DNA of 64,000 bases. Source: Bacteroidaceae bacterium (GTDB lineage Bacteria; Bacteroidota; Bacteroidia; Bacteroidales; Bacteroidaceae). Shown piece by piece: positions 45,345 through 54,987 of the stretch. The translations under genes and the position numbers were made by a program. The stretch's first letter is position 1; the number at the start of each line of letters is the position of its first letter. The DNA lies in assembly GCA_024401115.1 (NCBI GenBank), contig JAKSLP010000002.1, positions 86,478-150,477 of the forward strand. The letters are read 5' to 3'. The notes below the pieces were generated by a model. The model searched no databases. It saw only the letters and a program-made list of their open reading frames with translations, and had not been told where the DNA came from.

Positions 45345-46907
45345 ATGAAGATGAAATACAAAAAACTGTTTTTAGGAATTTTAGTGGCAGGGGTTGCTTT
45401 AATGCTTACCACTTCTTGTAAAAAAGAAGAACCAACTCCAGTAATTGACATCGTATATACAACTGTTAACTTAAATGCCGGCCAGCCATCGGATGACGGC
45501 AGCGAAATTACTGTAGGTAAGAATTGGAGTGCTGGCGATAAGATTGCGATAATGAATATCAGAGTTAAGAGAGATATTACAGCAATCACTTATAATGGCA
45601 GTACGTTCACAGGAGAAACCTCAGATTTGTATTCCGGTGCAAGACTGGCATTCTTCTATCCTTACAGTGCCTTGAATTTTGCGCATAGTGACACTATCAC
45701 CTATCAGATGAACATGTCTGACCAGGATGGAACTGCCGCTACTCTGAAGAATTTCATGACTGCAGTTAGCGATTCATTGAAATTTAGTGACCAGTCGGTT
45801 ACCATCAATAAAACCATGAAAACTCTTCAGGCTCAAGGACAATTCAAGTTCAACTATCAGGGTAATCCTATTCCTAACATAACCCGCGTAGAGTTGTTTG
45901 CTGCAGAGGGTAGCATCTTCAGCCAGCGTACCTTTAATTTTCGCAATCAGTCATGGGATAATGCCCAAAGTAATAGCATTGTCATCAATAACGCTCAAGG
46001 ACTGAATGGAGAGATGGTAATCAGCATGTTACCAACAGAATCAGTACAGATTGCAGCATCCATAGAGACTGCTTCGGGTATGAAATATGTAGGTAAAGCT
46101 ACTGAATCTTCGTCTATTGAAAGCGGCAAGAAATATGAATTTACAATTGACTGCGAGGCTGATAATGTAAAGGCTCACATAGGCGACTATTACTATAATG
46201 ATGGTTCATTTAGTAAGGACTTGGATTATGGCAAGACTGCAGTGGGAATTGTATTTGCCTTAACAGATAAATTTGGCGGTGCCATTAACAACAATTTGGA
46301 TGAGTCTCTGCATGGTCGTGTTGTCAGCTTTGGCGATTTGACCTCGCAGAATTACCGTTGGGCCTACCAGTCTACCATGTTGTTTGACGTGGATAAACTA
46401 GCCAACTATCCTGGTGCCGGTAGCAACTCAGAGAATGATTCTATCGCATATTTGCCATACCTGAAGGGTGTCAACGAGAACACCTATTATGCTGACAGTT
46501 GTCATGTCAGTCTCTCTATTGACCGCGAGACCGGCCACATGAAGAACTGGCCTACAGCCGGTGCACTGAGCAGCTTCACTGGCAGCGAGAATACAGATGT
46601 TAACGATGGCAGCAAGACCAAGTTCCCTGCAGCATACTACGTACATACTTTGGTAAGATCCGGCATTAGCAACAAGCGCTGGTATATGCCTGCAGCCGGT
46701 GAGTTGGCATTGCTTTATGAATTGTGGAGGCAGCAGGTTATTACCGCATCCACAAAACCAGGCTTTAAAGATTTTGGCGAGTATGCTTACTGGACAAGCG
46801 ATGAAGGTACCGACACCACTGCCTGGGCAATCAATTTCTTTAATGGTATGATATTCAGAAACAACAAGATGAGTAACTATCACGTACGACCTTGTCTTTG
46901 GTTCTAA
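45345..46907 (+). CDS. Fimbrillin-like lipoprotein with C-terminal FISUMP/Lcl-type domain
   Basis: Predicted outer-membrane or surface lipoprotein, 520 residues. Signal with lipidated Cys25 (GVALMLTTSCKKEEP). The N-terminal half (about 35-280) resembles the Bacteroidales fimbrillin/Mfa-like fold (WSAGDKIAIMN, LAFFYPYS, LQAQGQFKF, GEMVISMLPTESV, SGKKYEFTI). The C-terminal half (about 285-520) starts GDYYYNDGSFSKDLDYGKTA and ends WYMPAAGELALLYELW ... YWTSDEGTDTTAWAINF ... HVRPCLWF, the pattern of lectin-like Lcl/FISUMP domains. Probably an adhesin or minor pilus-tip protein. There are no pilus operon neighbours. Own promoter and terminator, hence monocistronic. Confidence 0.85.
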   Translation: MKMKYKKLFLGILVAGVALMLTTSCKKEEPTPVIDIVYTTVNLNAGQPSDDGSEITVGKNWSAGDKIAIMNIRVKRDITAITYNGSTFTGETSDLYSGARLAFFYPYSALNFAHSDTITYQMNMSDQDGTAATLKNFMTAVSDSLKFSDQSVTINKTMKTLQAQGQFKFNYQGNPIPNITRVELFAAEGSIFSQRTFNFRNQSWDNAQSNSIVINNAQGLNGEMVISMLPTESVQIAASIETASGMKYVGKATESSSIESGKKYEFTIDCEADNVKAHIGDYYYNDGSFSKDLDYGKTAVGIVFALTDKFGGAINNNLDESLHGRVVSFGDLTSQNYRWAYQSTMLFDVDKLANYPGAGSNSENDSIAYLPYLKGVNENTYYADSCHVSLSIDRETGHMKNWPTAGALSSFTGSENTDVNDGSKTKFPAAYYVHTLVRSGISNKRWYMPAAGELALLYELWRQQVITASTKPGFKDFGEYAYWTSDEGTDTTAWAINFFNGMIFRNNKMSNYHVRPCLWF

Positions 46908-46910
46908 ATA

Positions 46911-46948
46911 AAAAAATGTTCGCGTTACAACGCGAACATTTTTTTTAC
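46911..46948. terminator. Bidirectional terminator
   Basis: A run of six A followed by TGTTCGCG (46911-46924) pairs with CGCGAACA followed by a T run (46931-46946), giving at least 14 bp. It separates the convergent fimbrillin-like and TonB-receptor genes. Confidence 0.88.
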
Positions 46949-48868
46949 TCCTGCCATAAACCAGAATCCTGGTTGCTGGACATTTCCCAAATCATAATAT
47001 TTATGGTTGGTCAGGTTGTTTCCCTGAACATAAAGTGAATAGGTTTTTTCCACCCACTGCAGCTTCAAATCTAACAATCCAACTGTGCCATAAGGAGTTA
47101 ATGTTCCACTAGGCTTTCCAGCAGTATAAAGTTCAAAGGATCCATTTCGGTGCTGAACGCGAACATCCCATTGGGCCTCCAATTTGCCTGCTACACGATG
47201 GTTCAAGCTAACCACCAATTTATTCTTCAGATAATCCAACGCATAGTTGCTTCGATAAATGGTTTTGTCATCGCGACGGCTCTGATAGATATAGGCATAG
47301 CTTACATTCAGCTGTTTAAGGAAACTGTTAGCTCCCCACATCTCCTGGAAATTAACGGTTGAACTTAATTCAACACCGTAATTGTTCAAATTGAAGTTAG
47401 CAGAATGGTAAGAGTCCTCTGCATTAAATTTCACCCAGTCAATCATGTCAGTACCACGGCGATAAAAGGCTTTTACCTTGGCTTGAAATGCAGGAGAACT
47501 ATACTGGGCACCTACAGTATAATCCGTACTCTTTTCAGGTTTTAATCCCACGTTTCCATTAATTGTGGGGCTCTTATAGTACAGGTCTGTAAATGTTGGC
47601 ATTCTTAAAGCCTGATTGAACGATGCATACAATTTCCATCCTCCAGCAGGTCGCCAACTAATATCTACACCCGGATATAAACGGAAACGGTAATCCAGAG
47701 CTGAATTCATATTCGCCAACAAGCCCAAACTGACTGTTACATTGTCCCATAACAAGTCATGCTCAAGGAAATAACTAATATTGGTACGATTATCACTGTT
47801 GGTGTAATGAGATGGATGGCCAGGCACCTTGACATATTCCGATTCCTCCATAGGCTTACCAAGGTTATTGCTCAAAATCCCTTCCGAGCGGACCTCTGCG
47901 CCAAAAGCTGTTTTTCCCAAAGACCAATCTACATAAGCATTCAAATTGGCACCGTACACATTCAACTGATGGAAATTTTCATAAGCTGAAGGATTGTCGC
48001 GGAACAACAAATAATGATCCAATGAGCGGTTCCAATAGAGCGATGGCATGAGATGAACACGTCCCTTGGTTTCTGCACTGATAGCGGCCATATAGCGACG
48101 GTTATCCTCATATTGGTTGTTGTATGCAGCGCTATAAAAAGTGTTGGCACCATAATTCATGGTACTAACACCAGCCTGCCACTTGATGTCCACATCCGAA
48201 GAATTATATCCACCATTCATGAAAAAGTTTCCCTTATTGAAATCACTATTGTCAGAACCACCATCGCTGCGGGCATATCCACCAGAGAAGCGATTGAATA
48301 CCTGCCGATTTCCTAAATTCAAATGTGCGCCAGCAGCAGCAGTTCCAAACGAACCACCTGAAAGAGAAACGCCCAAGTTGTCATCCTGGCTGTGGCGGGT
48401 CACAATGTTAATGGCTCCACTGAATGCTGATGATCCATAGACACGGCTGGCACCGCCTTCCAACACCTCTATACGTTCAATATCATCTACCGAAACAGGC
48501 AAATCCATAGTCAGGTGACCAGTATGGGAATTGCTGATATTTACACCGTTAAGCAATACGGTCAACTGATCGCTTGTTCCTCCATTTACACCTATATCAG
48601 TCTGAACGCCATAAGCTCCACGCTGGCGGACATCCACTCCGGCAACAAGTTTCAAAAGATCATTAACACTCTGTGCTGCCGTAGCAGCTATCTGCTGACG
48701 GGTCAACACCTGTACCATTCTTACGGAATGCTGTGGACTTAAAGGCACGCGGGTGCCAATGACTTCCAGACCTTCCAACTCATATTCACTCTCTGTTTGC
48801 TCCACTTGTGCCTGAGCACATATTACTGGCAATGCTATTCCTGCCAGCATGATTATTCTTTTATTCAT
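46925..48868 (-). CDS. TonB-dependent outer-membrane receptor
   Basis: Active import of a small ligand (iron chelate, cobalamin or metal complex) through the outer membrane. 647 residues, BtuB-sized. Signal peptide (MNKRIIMLAGIALPVICAQA), a TonB-box-like stretch (ELEGLEVIGTR), a plug domain (about 45-160: SVNDLLKLVAGVDVRQRG, INGG-type GVNGGTSDQLTVLLNGV, IERIEVLEGGASRVYGSSAF, SGAINIVTR), then a 22-strand barrel ending in the C-terminal Phe-type signature GFWFMAGVKKMFAL. It lies 3 nt after the YiiX-like gene, in one operon. Divergent feoAB next door hints at iron, but the ligand is not proven. Confidence 0.93.
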   Translation of the reverse strand: MNKRIIMLAGIALPVICAQAQVEQTESEYELEGLEVIGTRVPLSPQHSVRMVQVLTRQQIAATAAQSVNDLLKLVAGVDVRQRGAYGVQTDIGVNGGTSDQLTVLLNGVNISNSHTGHLTMDLPVSVDDIERIEVLEGGASRVYGSSAFSGAINIVTRHSQDDNLGVSLSGGSFGTAAAGAHLNLGNRQVFNRFSGGYARSDGGSDNSDFNKGNFFMNGGYNSSDVDIKWQAGVSTMNYGANTFYSAAYNNQYEDNRRYMAAISAETKGRVHLMPSLYWNRSLDHYLLFRDNPSAYENFHQLNVYGANLNAYVDWSLGKTAFGAEVRSEGILSNNLGKPMEESEYVKVPGHPSHYTNSDNRTNISYFLEHDLLWDNVTVSLGLLANMNSALDYRFRLYPGVDISWRPAGGWKLYASFNQALRMPTFTDLYYKSPTINGNVGLKPEKSTDYTVGAQYSSPAFQAKVKAFYRRGTDMIDWVKFNAEDSYHSANFNLNNYGVELSSTVNFQEMWGANSFLKQLNVSYAYIYQSRRDDKTIYRSNYALDYLKNKLVVSLNHRVAGKLEAQWDVRVQHRNGSFELYTAGKPSGTLTPYGTVGLLDLKLQWVEKTYSLYVQGNNLTNHKYYDLGNVQQPGFWFMAGVKKMFAL

Positions 48869-48871
48869 TTC

Positions 48872-49678
48872 TTAATCCGTTAATTGATAAATGATATCCA
48901 ATTCCTCACTTCTTGAAATTCCTCCAGGATTGGTTCCTGGCCAGCCTTCAGGCACCTCCATATTCACCTTATTATAATAAGCTTTCCAAAAATCAGTTAC
49001 CTGACCGGTTTGATCATGAAAAGACATAGGGATTTGAGGGAACACAGATCGCCCTTGTGAATCGGTATACGATAGTTGCACCAACTCACTGCAATAAATT
49101 TCCTCATCCGAAGGTAAATAGAGTTTGTCATAAGGCCTTCCCATATAGGTCAATGCCTTTTCCACAGAATTGTGAAGATTGGAACGGTCTTTCAGCCTAC
49201 CTACTAAAATTAGTGCCTTACCATCGGCCGAATGATCCGCTTGTTGAATAAAAGATTTGATTGGGTTTAGCCATACTCCATGTTCACCAGACGCTTCCAG
49301 CGCAAACAGGCCCTCCAGCCGTTTACATACTATGGCTACGTGTGAAATACTTTGTTGGGCATACCCCTCAGTCACTTCGGTGATAGCTTGACCAAGCCCA
49401 CCGTTTGGAAGCTGCACATTAAAGAGCAAATCTCCCTCCTCCAGAACAGACACATCTGCCATCTTCACCATCAATCGGCCCTCTTCCAGTCCTGTCTTTG
49501 CTGCCGAAAGTGCCGATTTGGCCTGAGCAGTAGCAGGAGTAGCATGAGTCAGCGTGGCAACGCTCAGCACACTGATACAAACCACTCGTCCCAAACTTTG
49601 AAACACGGCGTATCGCTTGCGTGAGAATTGGCGCCAATGAATGGCGGCTGTTCTACAAATTAAAGTTTTACTTTGCAT
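48872..49678 (-). CDS. YiiX/YebB-like (permuted NlpC/P60) cysteine hydrolase with extended leader
   Basis: Predicted envelope cysteine amidase or peptidase, 268 residues from ATG 49678. The catalytic domain (about 78-250) shows the permuted papain-like order: EEGDLLF, His113 in SHVAIV, and Cys196 in EIYCSELVQLSY. The N-terminus is unusual: about 50 residues with HWRQFSRKRYAVFQSLGRVV (15-33), then a hydrophobic stretch ending ATPATAQA. From memory, leaders of this shape are common on Bacteroidales TonB-dependent receptors rather than on YiiX proteins. The ORF could also start 9 codons earlier, but that includes no better start. Followed 3 nt later by the TonB receptor gene. A TAACTTTG box lies on the minus strand at 49715-49708. 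Confidence 0.85.
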   Translation of the reverse strand: MQSKTLICRTAAIHWRQFSRKRYAVFQSLGRVVCISVLSVATLTHATPATAQAKSALSAAKTGLEEGRLMVKMADVSVLEEGDLLFNVQLPNGGLGQAITEVTEGYAQQSISHVAIVCKRLEGLFALEASGEHGVWLNPIKSFIQQADHSADGKALILVGRLKDRSNLHNSVEKALTYMGRPYDKLYLPSDEEIYCSELVQLSYTDSQGRSVFPQIPMSFHDQTGQVTDFWKAYYNKVNMEVPEGWPGTNPGGISRSEELDIIYQLTD

Positions 49679-49787
49679 AAAATTCTCTCTTTTCTTAAAA
49701 AGCAACGCAAAGTTAATGCTTTTTTGTCATTCAACCATTAACCTTTGTAATAAAATGAAGATTAGCCTTTCTACCCAATTGTAGGTA

Positions 49788-49818
49788 TTGGCTGTTATAT
49801 TTTATTTTAGTAACTTTG
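49788..49818 (+). promoter_or_regulatory. Bacteroidetes promoter of feoAB
   Basis: TTG (49788-49790), 20 nt, TAACTTTG (49811-49818), 16 nt before the ATG. A Fur-type palindrome was not recognised. Confidence 0.75.
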
Positions 49819-49834
49819 CATAAATTATATATCT

Positions 49835-52345
49835 ATGCGATTATCAGAATTAAAGACAGGCGAAAAAGGTGTCATAGTCAAGGTTTTAGGCCATGGCGGA
49901 TTCCGCAAGCGCATTGTCGAGATGGGATTCATTAAAGGTAAGGAGGTGGAGGTCGTACTCAACGCTCCCCTACGCGACCCCATCGAATATAAAATAATGA
50001 ACTATAAGATCTCCTTACGACATGAGGAGGCACAGCATATTGAAGTCATCTCCGAAGAGGAAGCTAAGATTCTTGAGGCCGAAAACCGCAATCTGCAATT
50101 GGGTATTCAGGAGGATATTCCAATCCGTGAAGATGAAATGCGACGTTTGGCTTTAAAAGAGCGCCGAACCATTAATGTAGCACTGGTGGGCAACCCGAAT
50201 TGCGGTAAGACCAGTCTTTTTAATGTAGCAAGCCACGCACATGAACATGTGGGCAATTACAGTGGTGTTACTGTTGATGCTAAAGAGGGCTTTTTTGAGT
50301 TTCAAGGCTACCGTTTCCGTCTAATCGACCTTCCCGGCACTTATTCACTTTCGGCTTACGGCCCTGAGGAATTATATGTGCGTAAGTATATTATCGATCA
50401 GACTCCAGATGTAATTATCAATGTGGTAGATGCCAGCAACATCGAACGCAACATGTACCTCACCACCCAACTTATTGACATGAACTTGCGAATGGTCATC
50501 GCACTGAACATGTTTGACGAGTTGGATAAAAGTGGAAACGAGTTGGATTACAACACCTTGAGTAAACTGATCGGCGTTCCTATGATTCCCACCATCAGTC
50601 GTACCGGTATGGGTATTGAGCAACTCTTTCACGTCATCATTAACATTTATGAGGGTGGTGACTTTATCGGAAAAGATGGTGAAATCAATAAGGAGGTATT
50701 AAAGGACATCCAGGATTGGCATCGCGAGAACGTTTTGGATCATGGCGAACACCTGGCCGACTTTACCACTGATCATAGTTTCGGTGATAAGAGCATGAAG
50801 CATACCTATCGCCATATTCATGTTAACCATGGTCCGGAATTGGAGTCCCAAATTGACATCATAAAGGGTGCCGTTGCTCAGAACCGCGAAATCCGCGCCA
50901 AATATTCCACCCGTTTCCTGGCCATCAAGTTGCTGGAAAACGATAAAGATATTGAGCGTTTTATTGAGCCGCTTCCGAATGCTAACCAGATTATGTCGCT
51001 AACCCGGAAGTGCCAGCAGCGCATCAAGGAATTTTTCGGCCAGGACAGCGAGGGTGCCATTACTGATGCAAAATATGGTTTTATCCAGGGTGCATTGGCC
51101 GAGACTTATGTGGATTTCCACAAGGAAAATAACAAACTCACCGATCAGATAGACCGATGGGTGACTCACCGCATTTGGGGATATCCAATTTTCTTCCTGG
51201 TTCTTTACTTGATGTTCGAGGTGACTTTCATTTTGGGCGACTACCCTATGATGGGTATTGAATGGCTGGTGTCACTGTTTGGACAGATGATAGAGAATGT
51301 CATGTCTCCAGGACCGCTAAAGGATATGATTGTAGATGGTATTATTGGCGGTGTGGGTGGTGTCATCGTATTCCTACCCAATATTTTGCTGTTGTATTTC
51401 TTCATCAGTTTCATGGAGGACAGCGGATACATGGCACGTGCAGCTTTTATCATGGATAAAGTCATGCATAAGATGGGACTTCACGGAAAGTCATTCATCC
51501 CACTGATTATGGGTTTTGGATGTAATGTACCCGCAGTGATGGCTACACGAACCATCGAGAACCGCAAGAGCCGTCTGGTAACCATGCTGGTATTACCATT
51601 CATGAGTTGTTCGGCACGTTTACCTATCTACCTCATCTTTGTGGCAGCCTTCTTTCCCTCTCATGCAGGTATAGTGTTACTCTGTATCTATGCCATAGGC
51701 ATTTTCATGTCCATCTTCATGGCTCGGATATTCAGTCATTTCCTCATGAGGGGCGACAATACTCCATTCGTAATGGAACTTCCGCCTTACCGCATGCCTA
51801 CAGCAAAAAGTATTTTCCGTCATACTTGGGAAAAGGGAAAGCAGTATCTGCAGAAAATGGGTGGTATTATTATGGTAGCTAGCATCATCATCTGGTTCTT
51901 AGGCTATTATCCTAATCATAACGATTATTCTTCTGTTCAGGAACAGCAAGAAAACAGTTACATCGGTTTTATTGGAAAGGCCATGGAACCGGTTATTGAG
52001 CCTATTGGCTTTGATTGGAAGATGGGTATTGGTATCATTAGCGGAGTTGGTGCAAAGGAATTGGTGGTAAGCACATTAGGCGTATTATACAGCAACGACA
52101 CTGAAATTGCGCTTACCGACAGTTCTAAGCGATTGGAAACAGCCCTCAGCCAACACATTACCCCACAATCAGCCATGGCTTTTCTGGTCTTTGCACTAAT
52201 GTATTTCCCATGCATAGCCACAATCATAGCCATCAAAAACGAATCAGGAAAATGGAAATGGGCATTGTTTGTAGCCGCCTATACCACTGCTTTGGCATGG
52301 ATTTGCGCATGGATTGTTTACCATCTGGCTATCATTTGGGGATAA
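49835..52345 (+). CDS. feoB: Ferrous iron transporter, FeoA-FeoB fusion
   Basis: Inner-membrane Fe2+ uptake system, 836 residues. Residues 1-75 are a FeoA (SH3-like) domain: LSELKTGEKGVIVKVLGHGG, RKRIVEMGFIKGKEVEV. After an acidic linker comes the G domain (about 112-280) with GNPNCGKTS (119-127), DLPGTYSLSAYGPEE (G3), and NMFDEL (G4-like). The membrane part (about 440-830) has the Gate motifs GFGCNVPAVMATRTIENR and SCSARLPIYLIF, and VGAKELVVSTLGVLYS. FeoA-FeoB fusions are typical of Bacteroidetes. It is divergent from the YiiX-TonB receptor operon, with 156 nt between start codons. Confidence 0.96.
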   Translation: MRLSELKTGEKGVIVKVLGHGGFRKRIVEMGFIKGKEVEVVLNAPLRDPIEYKIMNYKISLRHEEAQHIEVISEEEAKILEAENRNLQLGIQEDIPIREDEMRRLALKERRTINVALVGNPNCGKTSLFNVASHAHEHVGNYSGVTVDAKEGFFEFQGYRFRLIDLPGTYSLSAYGPEELYVRKYIIDQTPDVIINVVDASNIERNMYLTTQLIDMNLRMVIALNMFDELDKSGNELDYNTLSKLIGVPMIPTISRTGMGIEQLFHVIINIYEGGDFIGKDGEINKEVLKDIQDWHRENVLDHGEHLADFTTDHSFGDKSMKHTYRHIHVNHGPELESQIDIIKGAVAQNREIRAKYSTRFLAIKLLENDKDIERFIEPLPNANQIMSLTRKCQQRIKEFFGQDSEGAITDAKYGFIQGALAETYVDFHKENNKLTDQIDRWVTHRIWGYPIFFLVLYLMFEVTFILGDYPMMGIEWLVSLFGQMIENVMSPGPLKDMIVDGIIGGVGGVIVFLPNILLLYFFISFMEDSGYMARAAFIMDKVMHKMGLHGKSFIPLIMGFGCNVPAVMATRTIENRKSRLVTMLVLPFMSCSARLPIYLIFVAAFFPSHAGIVLLCIYAIGIFMSIFMARIFSHFLMRGDNTPFVMELPPYRMPTAKSIFRHTWEKGKQYLQKMGGIIMVASIIIWFLGYYPNHNDYSSVQEQQENSYIGFIGKAMEPVIEPIGFDWKMGIGIISGVGAKELVVSTLGVLYSNDTEIALTDSSKRLETALSQHITPQSAMAFLVFALMYFPCIATIIAIKNESGKWKWALFVAAYTTALAWICAWIVYHLAIIWG

Positions 52346-52396
52346 GTGCAACTAAAAACACTTATATACAAAATACGCACAAAATTTTAATTTTTC

Positions 52397-54943
52397 ATGA
52401 AGATAGCATTTATAGGGTCGTTAATGGCATTGTTGTTGGTTGCATGTTCTTCCGAATCGCCTCAGACAAAGATATACGAACCTGGTATCTCACGTGAATT
52501 GGCCGATTTCCGCAAATCCATCATACAGGAACTGACTTACAACCTGCACTTTACCATCCCGCAGGAGAAGGATGCTGATATCTTGGCCCAGGATACTATC
52601 GGATTTGTATTGGAACAGCCGCACGAGGTCTTACTGGATTTCCGGGAAGAGCCGGAGAAAATTCATTCGGTCAGCATCAACGGAGTCAATACGGTTTGTG
52701 ATATCCGTAATGAACATATCATTTTGCCTGCCGATAAACTTCAGAAGGGTAATAATCAGATCATTATTGATTTTATAGCGGGTAATCAGTCATTAAACCG
52801 CAGTGAGGATTACCTATACACCTTGTTTGTTCCTGACCGTGCACGGACTGCTTTTCCTTGTATGGATCAACCAAACCTGAAAGCGAAATTCACACTGACT
52901 CTGAGCATCCCGGAAAAATGGACTGCGGTATCCAACACATATTGTCAGGATTTACAGGTTAATCAAGGCACTAAGAAAATTCATTTTGCTCAAACAGAAC
53001 CACTTAGCACCTATCTCTTTGCTTTTGCTGCCGGAATGTTTGAGTATCAGACTTATACAGAAGGTAACCATAACATTGGTGAATAATAACGCGAGACTGA
53101 CCCAAAGCGAGTGGCTCAGTTACCCGAAATCTTCCGTCAAGTGGTCTACTCTTTAAATTGGCAGGAGGAATTCACTGGAATGCCTTATCCGTTTGCCAAA
53201 TACGACTTGGTGATTCTTCCGGGATTTCAGTTTGGAGGTATGGAACACACCGGTGCCACTTTTTATAATGATAATACTATTTTCCTCAGCGAACACCCGA
53301 CCCTTGATGAGGAACTTAGCCGTGCACAACTTATTGCTCATGAGACATCTCACATGTGGTTTGGCGATTGTGTCACAATGGACTGGTTTAACGACGTTTG
53401 GACTAAAGAGGTCTTTGCCAATTATTTTGCAGCAGCCATCACCACTCCACTATTCCCACAGATTAATCATGAGTTGAACTGGATAAAAACATATGCCGCA
53501 TCCTCACTTTCTGAAGATAGAACATTAGGTGGAACGGCTATCCGCCAGGAGTTGGATAATATGCGGAATGCTGGACTCATCTATAACAACATCATCTATA
53601 ATAAGGCTCCGGTAATGATGAAAAAGTTGGTGGAGCTGATGGGCGAAGAGGCCTTCCAGCGGGGTATCCGCACCTACCTGAAGAAGTTCAAGTATGGCAA
53701 CGCCACTTGGGAAGATTTAGTAACCATTCTGGATCAGGAAACCGATGCCGATTTAGCAGCATTCAGTCATGTATGGGTCAGCCAAAAAGGCATGCCAAGC
53801 ATATCCATAACATTGGTTAATAATAAGTTGACAGTTTCTCAACAGGACCCTTACGGCCGTGGTTTATTATGGCCTCAGTCGTTCCGGATAGCACTGAAAA
53901 CTGAACATACAGATTCGACGTTCACTCTTGATGTCACGCTGGATTCTCAGCATACGGATTGTTCATGGGATATTCCGGAAGAATATGCAAAGGCCCAGAT
54001 TCTGCCCAATGCAGACGGAAAGGGATACGGATTGTTCCTGCTGGCTCCTGAACAGTTGGCTGGTGTTCTGCAGGAATGGCCAGACTTACAAGACGCTACC
54101 ATGCGCTTTGCCACTTTGTCCCTCCTACATGAGAACTATCTGGCCAACCGTCTTACAGATAAAGAATGGATGGATTTCCTATTGGAAGTTCTTCCTAAGG
54201 AAAACGATGCACTAACAGCTTCCACCTTGATTGGTTATCTGCGTGAACCATTGCAATATTTAGACGCAACACAGAAATCAGAAATCGAGAAATCTTTGTG
54301 GCAACTCACACGCACACATACACTCTATTCTGCACGGGTTCAACTATTGCGCCAATTGTTCAGTGCTGCAACTTCACAGAGTGTGGTAGATCATCTGTAT
54401 AATCTTTGGGAGAACCAAAGTAACGAATTGCTGAGCATAAACGATTACACTACACTCTCTTATGAATTGGCAATTCGGATGCCTCGCCAAAGCCGTCTAA
54501 TTGTCGAGACACAACGAAAACGCATAGAGAACCCTGACCGTCTCCGTCAGTTCGATTTCATTAGCAGGGCCGTCTCTGCTGATACCGCTGCAATGGATTC
54601 GCTGTTCATGCAACTCATATCCGATCCTCAGGCCCGCAGAATAGAACCATGGACAACTTCTGTTCTCAGTCTTTTAAACCATCCATTACGTCAAGAATAT
54701 AGTGTAAAATACATCCGGCCAGCCCTGGAAGCACTTGAGGAGGTTCAACGAACAGGCGATATATTCTTCCCAGGTAACTGGTGTCGGGCGGTTTTAGGCA
54801 ACTACCGTTCAGCTCAGGCTTTTCAGGAAGTACAGAAATTCATGAATGACAATCCTTCCTATCTGGAATTGCGAAAAAACAAAATCTTGTTGGGAAGCTT
54901 TGGCCTTTACCGCAAGAATGGTGTTAATTTGTTTGGCAAATAA
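52397..54943 (+). pseudogene. M1 family aminopeptidase lipoprotein gene with two in-frame stop codons
   Basis: One frame of 849 codons from ATG 52397 to 54943 is interrupted only by adjacent TAA TAA (53084-53089). Before the stops: lipoprotein signal (LMALLLVACSSE, Cys17) and the N-terminal beta domain (SEDYLYTLFVPDRARTAFPC, LSTYLFAFAAGMFEYQTYT). After them: RETDPKRVAQLPEIFRQV, the exopeptidase motif FGGMEHTGATF, the zinc motif HETSHMW (His315, Glu316, His319 in continuous numbering) with Glu338 in VWTKEVFANYF, and a helical C-terminal domain. In relatives the junction reads roughly M-Y-H-R-E-T-D-P, so the stops replace conserved Tyr and His codons. A separate product could start at GTG 53111, but without a signal peptide. 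Probably a pseudogene. Confidence 0.83.
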
Positions 54944-54963
54944 AAATGGTTAATGTACCTTTG
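54932..54963 (+). promoter_or_regulatory. Bacteroidetes promoter for trpS
   Basis: TTTG (54932-54935), 20 nt, TACCTTTG (54956-54963). The -33 box lies inside the last codons of the aminopeptidase gene. Confidence 0.84.
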
Positions 54964-54987
54964 CACGAAATTAAAATCTAAAATCAT

